Origin: Pseudeuparius sepicola
Lineage: Eukaryota > Arthropoda > Insecta > Coleoptera > Anthribidae
Direction of reading: 5' to 3'
NCBI GenBank assembly: GCA_963920635.1
Contig: OY987303.1
Coordinates: forward strand, 45,941,223-46,005,222
DNA length: 64,000 nt
Below the pieces are notes generated by a model. That model ran no database searches. It had not been told where the DNA came from and saw nothing but the letters and a program-made list of their open reading frames with translations. A program made the translations under genes and the position numbers. Numbering within the stretch: the first letter of the stretch is position 1; every line of letters begins with the position of its first letter. Shown in pieces: positions 54,312 through 64,000 of this stretch.

Positions 54312-56632
54312 GACAATATTACGATTGAGGCCAATATGCCTTATAGAAATTTTGTATGTTTAAGAGATACAGGGTGTTAAAGTTCATTTTTTGAAATTGA
54401 ATTATGACACATCTCCCGAAATAATCAAGCTGCTGAACTGAAATTTGGCGATGGCGATGGAGAATAAGCCGAATATGTCAATTTCGCCGTATCTCACTTG
54501 CGCTGTTTTTGGATCGTGATTTTAGTCGTAACTTTTTTGAGGTTATCTTTTTAGTCTTGCAGGTCCATCATTTTAGTGCATCTTTTCATTGTGCAAGAAA
54601 AAGGTACTCTTGTTTCATAACGATCAAATCAACCGTTTGCGTTGAAATTACCAAAACGTGCTCCAAAACATCTGTTGACTTCAATATTCGAAACATAAAA
54701 TTTTCACTTATCACCTTCAAGTGTTACAGATCAACTAACTGTGCCATTTAAAGTGAAAGAAAAATCCCTATGTACAATGTACCAAAAATTATTCGCTTTC
54801 AAAATGGAAAGGATTGAATTTGTGGAGATCTCAACCGTTTGTGGTGGTAGTTGGCGAGCGGTATATACAGGATGAGCCACAATTTATTTTCTTTTAGTGT
54901 GGGCCTAAGGGTGTATGACGGAAACACAGGGATAGTTTAATATGTATATTAAAATTACGTGCGAACAATACATTGAGTTAACAAAATACAGTTTAATAGG
55001 AAGTTTAAAAACATGTGCAATAATTATTATTGAATAAAATTAAAAATTTATGATGTTGCACAACGCTACACTCAAGATATCTGAAATATGACCCCTTTCT
55101 AAGTAACAAAACCCAAACGTTTCAAAAGGTACACTGTTTAACAATATAATTTAAAAGACCCAAAACAATATGGCAAAATGGCACAAATAAACTATGGCAT
55201 AAAATGACAAACCTTCAGGTTAAAATACAAAATTGCAAAAGATTCCCAAATAGAATAAATTTACTTAATTTCCTAAATAGAATAAAATTACTTGACTCTG
55301 TATAGCTTTGCCTGATTTCCAGTACTAGTTTGTATACGAATGTAATTCAAATTTACTCGAAATTTCTGACATAAATTAGTTCAATAAAAAAACAAAATTC
55401 CGATTTCAACCCCAAAATAACTTGACTCTAAATAGTTTCCCAAAACCCTTTCAAATTTCCAATAAAAATTACAAAATTATTTCTGTTTGAATAAAATAAA
55501 AACTCTAACATCTACAGTGAAATAATATGGTTCAAAATAAATTCCCAAAAATCATAATACGGTTCACAAAAGTTATCAAATTATTTCTAATTATTTAAAA
55601 ATGCACAATAAATTCAATTTCTCTAAAAGTTTTCAAAATAGTTTCAAAATTCAAAAATAAAAAGGCAATTCAGACACAAAGGAATTAAAACACAAATATT
55701 TGGCTTTTTGGCCAGTCCAAACTTACTGCGGTGCTTAGGAAAATACTTATTTCTTGGTTTTCTTCATTAGGTATTTTTTTCTGCATCTGGGTGATGGCCT
55801 GCGGCTGGCTAACCACTGCTGGTAGTTGGTGTACTACTAGAGATTCGCGGCTGCGGTTCCCCTTTTATATCATTTCTCGAGGTGCTTCAGCTGGGATTTC
55901 GCTGCGCGGCGCAAGTGGGCTGATCCCTTTCCTGGAATCTCGCGTTTAACGTTGGCACGTGTGGCCTGGCCAAGCTGCATAGGAACGGATGGTTTTAAGT
56001 TTTAGGAATCTGGAATGCTGGGCCTCTCTAGGATACTGTAGGAATATTGTGAATTTAAATCTTCTGGCTTTAGGCGCTTGCCTGGGCACTACAAATTTGA
56101 CAAAATTTTGACACTCTATTTCAAGAAAACCAATGGTGTTTTGACCAATGCCCATTTGGCCTTTTTTTTCGTCAATTTGAATGTACAGTTGATCTGTAAC
56201 ATTTGAAAGCAGTAGGTGAAAATTTTATGTTTCGAATATTGAAGTCAACAGGTGTTTTGGGGCACATTTTGCCGATTGCAACGCAAACGGTTGATTTGAT
56301 CGTTATGAAACAAGAGTACCTTTCCTTGCAGAATGAAAAGATGCACTAAAATGATGGACCTGCAACACCAAAAAGATAACCTCAAAAAAGTTACGAGTAA
56401 AAGCACGATTCAAAAAGAGCTGAAGTGGCGCCCTCTGCGAGATTTGGCGAAATTGACATTTTCAGCTTATTCTCCATCGCCAAAAACACAGCAGTGCCAA
56501 ATTTCAGTTCAGAAGCTTGATTATTTCGGGAGATGTAGCCATACCTAATTCAATTTCAAAAAATGAACTTTAACACCATGTATCTCTTAAACAAACATAT
56601 AAGGCATATTGGCCTCAATCGTAATATGTTGG
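54312..56632. mobile_element. Foldback (FB) element with arms of about 530 bp
   Basis: Left arm 54312-54840 begins ATTACGATTGAGGCCAATAT; right arm 56085-56632 ends ATATTGGCCTCAATCGTAAT. Both include the 72-codon-like frame also seen at 34757. Between the arms is unrelated AT-rich DNA with TATACAGGATGAGCC at 54867. A TACAGGGTGAGTC end at 56680-56692 (complement) lies just outside. Confidence 0.75.
54868..56080 (-). other. FB interior: A-rich stretch and a TATA-containing GC-rich block
   Basis: 54960-55710 is A-rich and T-poor on plus, with no gene. 55720-55975, read on minus, has GATATAAAAGGGGAACCGC (about 55860-55880) followed about 30 bp later by a GC-balanced leader. It could be a promoter or the U3/R part of an LTR; nothing else of the element is seen. 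Confidence 0.35.
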
Positions 56633-57236
56633 CCCAAAATATATGCCGTTGGATTATGTGCCATTATTAATGACTCACCCTGTATATATTTTTTAATATT
56701 AATTATAATTTAAATTTATTTATTCTATCCACGTACCTCCAACAATAAATTATTCACACAAAGACGTATCACTTTTATTTTTGTTTTCCATGGCATACTC
56801 TTCTTAAAAAATTAAAATTACAAATGCTATAAATTCAATAATAATTGACCTTCAAGCCATTCAAAATAGTTACAAAAAATTTAAGAACAGAGTTGAGATG
56901 TGTGCTGAAAATGGAGGAACATGGGCAGAACAAATAAAAGTTATCCCCTTTAATGCTGAACTCTTATAAATAATGTGAGCGACCCTGCTGGCGCCAAGTG
57001 TTACTTTCCAGCGGACTTAGCGTCTTGTTTTATCAACTTGCTTTACATGTTTTTCTATGTATCCCATAATGTTATACTTTTAGTTTAGTCTTAATCTAGC
57101 TTTGTACCTATCAACTGCTTTTAGAATTGTAATAAACTTTTTAAAAAGGGACTTACGGCATTTCATAATATAATTTAAATTTAAATTATGATTACATTTA
57201 TAATATTTAAAAAATGTAGGTATATAAATAAAAAAA
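56633..57236. repeat. Tail shared with the repeat-K region, no gene
   Basis: 56700-56825 matches 44680-44815 (CCTCCAACAATAAATTATTC; CCATGGCATACTC). 56940-57160 is unique. Confidence 0.55.
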
Positions 57237-57530
57237 ATTATTTAGTTCTGTAATTTGACAACGTGATATTTTTTAATTCCGAGCAAGTTTTTCTAATAAA
57301 TATTATATTTATTTTATTATAATATTTCGCACAGAAAAGGCACTTTACCTGATGCGATTTTTATTTTTTAGCTGCTACCAGCGCCCTCTATAAATTTTTT
57401 AATGTCCAAGATACTAAAAATAGTTTTTGGGTGAAGCAAGAGCAGAATACAAAAAATTTGTTTGTAATGCAAAAAAAATTGTCATATACACCTATAATAC
57501 CGCTTTGCCGTGGACACATTGTATATAAAA
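57237..57530 (-). repeat. Dispersed repeat K, copy 3 (minus)
   Basis: Reverse complement of copies 1 and 2, from GAGCAAGTTTTTCTAATAAA to ACCGCTTTGCCGTGGACACA. Its end is abutted by a MITE at 57528. Confidence 0.85.
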
Positions 57531-58247
57531 GGTGTAAATAAATAAGTGCGAAAAAATTCAAGTGGTGAATCTTTGAGTGATTCTAAGATGAAAAGTTTAT
57601 AAACATAGGTCCGGTAATGCTTCCTTTTCAAGATACAGGGTGTCAAACTCTTCTTAAAAAATCGCTTTTTCGTAAATATCTTAATAATCCTTTAGCCGAT
57701 TTTGTTGAAATTTGACAGTGTTATTTATGGTAGAAAGAGGCTAATTTAGCCTCTACTAGATTAAATTAAGTACAGTGGCGTCCTGAGGGCACCTTAACCA
57801 ATAATTTTGTAGAAAAATGTGAGCCACTGAGTTTTTTAAAACTTTTATTATTTTTTTTTCGCATTCAGCTACTAAAAATACAACTTTTTTGTCTCTTGAA
57901 TTATTCTCGCATCTCGCTTCGTTTTTGAGGAAAAAAAAATCACTTTATTTCATGTCTCCGGGACAACATAATAAAAAATTAAAACTACCATTAACAAAAA
58001 CTAGGGTATACCCGATATTTTTTCCATATTAATACTTTATTCTAGTCTTAAAAATTGCTATAAACGGTAATACTAGCTATAAAAATTTTTTGTTTTATTA
58101 TAATAATTATTAAAAAATGTTTGACACCCTGTATTTTGAAAACGAAGCATTAGCGGACCTATGTTTATATAGACTTTTGGTCTTAGAATCACTCAAAGAT
58201 TCACCCCTTGAATTTTTTCGCACTTATTCATTTACACCCTGTATATT
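57528..58247. mobile_element. (TACAG)GGTGTAAATAAATAAGTG palindromic MITE
   Basis: Left GGTGTAAATAAATAAGTGCG (57531) and right CGCACTTATTCATTTACACC (58219-58238) with CTG at 58241. A second TACAGGGTGTCAAAC / GACACCCTGTA pair lies inside (57637, 58122), so one element may sit within the other. Confidence 0.7.
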
Positions 58248-58609
58248 ATGCCAGCATAATCGCCTTGGCGCTAGTTTAAAAAATGCGAAATTAAGAAAAA
58301 ACTCTACCAGATATGAAAAAATACCAAGAGGAACTTTTTGTTCCAAATTCAATGGGCTATCCAAAAACAAATTTTTACAATTAATTAAAGTAACTGTATC
58401 TGTATCTACGCCGCTGGTCATCTGAACGGGGCCACAAAATGCCAACACCCCAACGCATAATGTGTACCAAATTTGGTTGGAATTCCTAAACGGGCACGAA
58501 AGAAATTTAAAAAAATATGTTATTTTTGGAAAATTTCAACACGCTGTATGGAAAACCAAGCGTTTTTGAGCTAATGTTTATTAAGCATATGTGCTTTTTG
58601 TTACGAGTT

Positions 58610-59175
58610 CAACCCTATATTTTATTACATGTTTGGAAATCCCTTAAAGACTGGATACTTTTTGGTATAGGGTATTTGGGTCTAACTTTAAAGGTTAGGG
58701 AGTTATTTCCGTTTTATTCTATAAGAAAGGGATTTAAAAGGGCCGATTACATGATTAGGGTGTCAAAATGTCACTTTTAAAGCTGTAAAAAAATAAAAAG
58801 ACATATTCCTGTTAATTTTTGATGTATTGAAAATAGTTGAAAACCTACCTGTAACGCCATAAATAAATAACATAAGCCGATGTCATAATTAATTATGCGG
58901 TAACTTTAATTCTTTATGTGCAGTAGGTTTTTTATTATTGATGGCGTTACTGGTTACTGGTAGGTTTCAACTATTTCCAATACACTAAAAATTAACAAAA
59001 ATATATCTTTTTATTTTGACACCCTAATCATGTAATCGGCCCTTTTGAAGCCCTTTCTTAGAATAAAATAGAAATAAATCCCTAACCTTTAAAGTTAGAC
59101 CCATAATACCCTATACCAAAAAGTATCTACTTTTTAAGGGCTTTCCAAACGTGTAATAAAACATTGAGTGTTCCA
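58610..59175. repeat. Palindrome of about 560 bp
   Basis: TTATTACATGTTTGGAAA (58621) pairs with TTTCCAAACGTGTAATAA (59143-59160). Matching continues through GGGCCGATTACATGATTAGG / CCTAATCATGTAATCGGCCC to a centre near 58890. GACACCCTAATCATG suggests an internal element end. Confidence 0.8.
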
Positions 59176-60336
59176 TTTAAAATTAGCGAGTAAACTTAGG
59201 ATTTGCGTAAGTGAATCGCTTGGTATGTTCTTCAGAACTTTATCTCAATATCGGCCCAAAATTGTTAACTAGACGTAACAGGTTATAGCCCAAAATCTTA
59301 TTTGGTTTTTGAGTGATACATTTCCAAATGTGGCCCCTTTTTTCGTTTAAAATTAAAATAACTCCCTAACCTTTAAAGATAGACCCTTAATACCTGTACC
59401 AAAAAGAACACACTCTTTAAGGGCTTCCTAAACAATGTAACAAAATACGGGGTGTTCTATTTAAAAAAAAAACATAACTTTGGGTCGCCACTACTTATTG
59501 GACCACCCTGTAGGTATATCGGAAAATATTTTCGGAATGTAGTACTCATATTTCTCTACAAGTTTTGTTTATATGTAATGTATATATATATATGTGATTT
59601 GTTTATTGTGGAGTTCAACAGCATAGTGGAAAAAGAAAGGGACATGTTCTACTTCTCGTGGCCAACCCGGGGCAAAAGGCACTGCCTTATGGCGAAAAAA
59701 GGTACACACTCGGCTGCACCACGATACACTTACCGACGGTATGTCATTGCGCATCTTGTGACGTCAGTTGCGAATCTGAATTTAAATTGCTCCATATGTT
59801 TCACACAGCAATAGATACTTTTTTAAGGGGTTTTGCTTATTTCTTTTAAATAAATGTTGTTAAAAATATGTAGAATTTATTACTAGATAAATGAATGAAT
59901 ATTCTGTCGATAAAAACACATTTAATTTGATACGCTGACTGCACATCCCGGCATTTTTGGCCTATTTCAAAGCACTGTCGAGCTGGACTGACGATCAGTC
60001 AGTTGTTTACCCTTTTTTTTCTTGACTCATTAAACTGTAAACTATAAAAAATCGTAAAACTCAACCGCAGCCGCTGCATTATTTAGAATTCGTGATTCGC
60101 AACTGACGTAGATGCGCAGAGTGGCCTTGTTTTCGGATTCGTTAGTGACATACCGTCGTAGCCTAGTCAGAACGATGGGCGCTGCCGACAGTACAAAGAA
60201 GGGTGAACCGACTCAAAGATATAGAAAAGAAGGTACCTACACTAGATTTTCGTGTTCACCTAAAAACGATACAATAGAGGTCTTCAATTTGCCACAAATT
60301 CTTTTCTAAAGACGTAGTTAAATAAAATCCAAAGCT
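59176..60336. repeat. Inverted repeat pair, no supported gene
   Basis: TACCGACGGTATGTCA with GTGACGTCAGTTGCGAATC (59729-59779) returns inverted at 60088-60160 (GATTCGCAACTGACGTAG; TGACATACCGTCGTA), with about 20 extra bp on the right. A 44-codon frame (60174-60308, MGAADSTKKGEPTQR...) is open but unrecognised. Confidence 0.55.
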
Positions 60337-61081
60337 TCGTTCCAACAAGAGTTCTGAACCAGTTCTAGCGAATCAGAATGCAGAATAGTAGATTCTGTAA
60401 TGAGGTTGGAATGAAAAAAATCGATGCGAGTGGGAGATTCCGAACGAGAGCGTTAGCGAGGGAGGAGTATTATCAAATTCCATATCAAAAATCACTCGAT
60501 TTTTCACTCATATTATTTAACTTAGAACACGTTCGAAAATACTTATTATGACGCGCACCCCCACGCCGCTATTGTTGACAGCGAGGTTGACAGTCTTGAA
60601 ATCCATGGCACTCTAAGCACTCTAAACACAGCAGTGTATAGTTCAATTAGCGATTCATTCATTGTCTTGTTATGGAATGAAAATATATAAAATAATGCAA
60701 TGATTTATTATTATTAGAACGAAATATTAGTATCCCTATTATTATATTGTTTATGTATGTGCAATAGATTACAAAAATTATATTAAGATCCTGGAAATAC
60801 ATGCAAAACACTCGAGAAGCAAGTATTTAAGAATAAATCATCTCGCTCTACACTCTATTCAATCAAAATGCAAGTTGGACGTAAACATTTACACGATGGA
60901 AACACGTGAACTAAAATATTAAAATAATATGCCCCGGTATTAAGAACTTTAAAAACAAACTTTTATGGCACACCTAGTCATTCACTTACCTGCAAATTTA
61001 TACTATTAACACAAATCGTAGCTCCAACAATTAATAAACAACGAAAGAATTATATCGGAAAAAATTAAAAGTCCACTTGCA

Positions 61082-62366
61082 CAGTGGCGTATCCAGGATT
61101 AACGTCTGGGGGGGGGGGGGGGGGCAATCAGTTATAAATAACAAAACTCTGTCGATAATTTTAATAAATAAAAACATATTTTCTAAATAAATGCACCAAC
61201 TTGAAAAATTAAAAAGAGAAATGGAAAATATTACGAAAAGTTCATATGAACAAGTTTTATTTTCGATTTTTTTAAGTAACTTTTTGTGACTACAAAATTT
61301 TCTTGCAAAATCTGGAAGCCGTGTTTTTTTGGAAAGAGAAGTCATAATTTGGTATTATTTTTGGTGCAATCCGTAGAGGGCGCTGCGTACACTATAACTA
61401 TTTAATTTAATTTGCCCTAACTTTTTTCACAGCTAACTTTTACGACATTTTGTGAATGTATCCTCTTCCCACACGTTTTCTAAGCAAAAAAGGTTTACTT
61501 GGAATAACGACAAAGGTGACCGTTTTCGAGAAATTTTCAAATTTCTGCATCGATGCAGGTGCATATCGACACTCGTATGCAATTAAATTCAAAACAAAAT
61601 TGAAATAAACAAGCACATTTATTTTTTGACAGTTTAATTAACTTGTTGTTTTTTTTTTCAAGAAAATTTTGTCGTCTCAAAAAGTTACTTAAAAAAATCG
61701 AAAATAAAATTTCAATTTCAACACCCTGCATCTGGAAAATCAAACATCTGCGGACCTATGTTCATAATAATATGAACTTTTCGTCATATTTTCCATTTTT
61801 CTTTTTAATTTTTAAGTTATTACCGGACACCCTGTATAACAAAAATAATTATTCTTCGAACCAGTAAAATCTATATCACAAAATCAAGAATTCTTTTTTT
61901 GGTCTTGAGCTCGTCAAATATCTCCTCTGGAGATATGGGTATTTCAGGGTACACATAAAGGAGTGTTAACCCATTCAGTCGGTTTTCGCCAATATTGTTT
62001 CTAATACAAATTTTTAAAATTTTCAGTTTTGAAAATGTTCTTTCTGGCACACTGTAATTGTGCAAAATATGTTTAGTAGGGGTTTTGCCTAATTTACGGT
62101 TACAAGCTGCGACCGACGGAGTGTGTGCATAATATACGGCGGCGCGTTCTCAAATCTACTGCACAGGTTTTAATTTCGAGAAGACAAGGTGAAACAAATA
62201 ACAAATTGTAGATGTTTGATGTTCACTGCATTTTCAGATTAGGCCAGGAGTATATAATTTTTGGTATTATTAATTTTGATATTACAAATCTCGTTTATCT
62301 CGACAGCTCTGGGGGGGGGGGGGGGCAATTGCCCCCTTTGCCCCCCCCCCCCTGAATACGCCACTG
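61082..62366 (-). mobile_element. hAT element with TSD CACTTGCA
   Basis: Ends CAGTGGCGTATCCAGG and TGAATACGCCACTG next to poly-G / poly-C runs, flanked by CACTTGCA (61074-61081, 62367-62374). It carries a hATC fragment on minus. A smaller inverted repeat lies inside (about 61195-61300 with 61665-61790) with CACCCTGTATAAC at 61829, so a TACAGGGTG element is nested. Confidence 0.85.
61871..62065 (-). pseudogene. hAT C-terminal dimerisation domain fragment
   Basis: SVPERTFSKLKILKICIRNN then NRLNGLTLLYVYPEIPI and a DELKTKKRILDFVI tail. ERTFSKLK and RLNGL are the hATC core. Only the last about 60 residues remain; the adjacent DDE region was replaced by the nested inverted repeat. Confidence 0.8.
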
Positions 62367-62661
62367 CACTTGCAACTCAATACACCTCTGTAATAAATAA
62401 CTACTCGCTGAACTCGCCTGCCGGGAAAAACTTTATAGCCAATTAGCCAATAACAATCACGTGCTAGCCATGCAACAACTTTTGTTTATCTTTCACTTGC
62501 GTTTAGTTTGAATAGAGTTTAGAGTGAGAATTTTTAAGTTCTATTATTAAAAATGATTTTAGAATACTTACATTCACGAATGGTCGTGCAGAAAAGTAAT
62601 TCCAGAACTGTTTTCAACCAATTAGATCGCTAAGAACCGGTTCAGAACTGTTGATGGAAGA

Positions 62662-63578
62662 AACCTTATGTAGATATTGCTGCCTTGTCTACATAGATAG
62701 ACAAAGGTAGAAGACATATTTGATTCTCCCCGCAGCGATGTAGCTGATATAGATCAGTTTTTGTTCACAATTGCACGGATCTCCTATTAAAAATAAAATA
62801 AAATTAGGCGAAACAAATATGATTTTTTCTAAGAATAAAATAGATAATGCGGACGAACTCTAAATCTATGTGGAAGAAAATAAATTATATTTTTAATTCA
62901 GAATCACTTGAATGCCGTATATATTTCTAAGATAAATTTTTTACAGATGATGCATTGATTGCTGAAAATTCTAAGTTGAGAGTATTGAAGTAATAATTTG
63001 ATCAATTCATGTATTGATGTGCATTTATCTATACAAGTAATTGACAAATTTTAGAACAGTTAATTTTCATGAAATTAAAGCAACTGTGAAAAATTTAAGT
63101 TTTGAAAATTGCTTTTAAAGTTACTGCCGATAAGATTTTAAAAGTGAGAAATTTGTCTCTTAATTTAGAAGAATTTTCAAAATCTTGGAAAGTGTTGCCT
63201 ATTGTTCCAATAAGAAAAATTCAAGAAATTCGATGCACAACTGTCGACGTAGCTATAGGTCGGAGGGGTTCAATTTAGGTTTATGGGAAAAAAGTCTTAT
63301 TTTGGTCTCAAAAATACGTCATTAAAATTTGCACACGGTGTTCAGCCTATAGGTATATTAATGGGTCATTAGGGCCACGGTGGCGTCGCTCGTACCGGCG
63401 CTGACTTTTTAGACTGCATGTTTTCCTGCTTTCGATCGACCTTGGTTCGAGGCAGGCGCATGCATATGTCTTTAAAGAAAAACACCGCTATGGCCAAGAT
63501 CGCTGGACAAATGTGGGTTCACGGTATTGCTCCTAAATAGCTTTATCCGTGTGATTTACTAATTGTCCTACACTCACT
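62662..63578. other. No gene recognised; possible SINE-like patch
   Basis: 63365-63470 has GGGCCACGGTGGCGTCGCTC and, 70 bp on, CCTTGGTTCGAGGCAGG, which resembles a tRNA-type B box. A clear A box and SINE tail are not seen. Confidence 0.25.
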
Positions 63579-63768
63579 GGGATTACTACGGTTTTCTACG
63601 GTTTTCCGTAGTACTTGAGCGAATGCTATCCTAGTTCTATCGGGAAAAAAGTCGGCCCTAGCCGCAAATGGCAACGAAGACAAAATAATAGTAATTGCCC
63701 CCGTCCCCCGCACAAGCATGTAGTTGCTTCTGGGGTACTCCTATAGTTTGGAGTATTGTGAGGGTGAG
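63579..63768 (-). repeat. Conserved Dong-associated flank (minus)
   Basis: Reverse complement of 31878-32070, including GGAGTATTGTGAGGGTGAGA. Confidence 0.8.
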
Positions 63769-63798
63769 AATTATTATTATTATTATTATTATTATTAT
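63769..63798. repeat. (TTA)n microsatellite
   Basis: Ten units between the flank and the Dong 3' end. Confidence 0.9.
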
Positions 63799-64000
63799 CT
63801 CGACTTAGCCAAAAGGCATTCGCACTCCATCTACGGGGAACATTCACTCAGATCCCGGGCATCCCGGATACCAAAAGGATCTGGCTCGGACGAGACCCTT
63901 GCCATGTTATCGGGCCTTAGGTGACATTGATGTTGTTGGACGATCCTGCATTCCCCATGAATTTCCTGACGGTTCGGGCTGTCGCAAGTAGTACCGCTTT
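63799..64000 (-). pseudogene. Second R4/Dong copy, 3' end, running off the window
   Basis: Reverse complement of 31652-31850: CTCGACTTAGCC at the 3' end, then the 3' UTR and the last ORF codons (ending near 63920). The element continues beyond 64000. The reading frame next to the edge is too short to judge. Confidence 0.85.

Larger units (their letters stand above)
60337..62661. mobile_element. TIR element interrupted by a hAT element
   Basis: TTCCAACAAGAGTTCTGAAC at about 60340 against GTTCAGAACTGTTGATGGAA ending 62660, continuing to CTAGCGAATC / GATCGCTAAG (about 37 bp). The interior is almost all the hAT element plus unique DNA. Superfamily unknown. Confidence 0.65.

Overview
The window looks like non-coding, transposon-saturated nuclear DNA from an insect. 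It is AT-rich, with short introns in the few split reading frames and a fragment of an insect-type seven-transmembrane odorant receptor at 14791-15856. Transposons seen include hAT, Tc1/mariner-like, PIF/Harbinger, Ty3/gypsy, jockey-type and R4/Dong-type elements, plus many TA-flanked palindromic MITEs ending in TACAGGGTG. No bacterial-style operons, CRISPR arrays, rRNA or convincing tRNA genes are visible. The insect order cannot be fixed from the sequence alone; Diptera seems unlikely.

Layout. 1-2498: diverged inverted and direct repeats. 2221-12466: a decayed PIF/Harbinger element with convergent transposase and Myb/SANT genes. A hAT element with an 8-bp target duplication sits in its transposase. 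A TA-flanked mariner-like element (itself holding a 1.1-kb palindrome) sits in the hAT element. A Ty3/gypsy element with a 5-bp duplication sits in the transposase as well. 12672-13877: a long-TIR element. 14791-15856: the odorant-receptor exons. 15931-18560: one TACAGGGTG element inserted into the terminal repeat of another. 19580-24006: a minisatellite, a palindromic MITE and a hAT-type MITE. 24007-24909 and 39553-40451: two near-identical copies of an unusual composite element (microsatellite, 122-bp tandem repeats, a 49-codon ORF and a perfect hairpin). 28897-32070: an R4/Dong retrotransposon in (TAA)n, rearranged and partly duplicated. 32290-33960: a solo LTR, a hAT MITE and a dead non-LTR reverse transcriptase. 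34484-36290 and 54312-56632: a foldback family. 36297-39081: a long-TIR element with a hAT C-terminus and a dense GTGCGGAAAAGT array. 40548-41782: a hAT element carrying THAP-domain remains. 42366-45236, 45294-46001 and 46636-48509: further TIR elements. 48511-53760: a nearly full-length but frameshifted jockey-clade element on the minus strand. 56633-62661: palindromic MITEs and a hAT remnant inside another TIR element. 63579-64000: the 3' end of a second Dong copy on the minus strand.

How it fits together. Almost every recognisable gene belongs to a mobile element, and nearly all are broken by stops, frameshifts, deletions or insertions. Several nests can be read exactly from matching target duplications, which gives relative insertion ages. 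The only likely host gene is the odorant receptor; its first and last exons are not seen, and a MITE nest begins 75 bp after its last visible exon. The most novel-looking object is the duplicated composite element at 24 kb and 39.5 kb.
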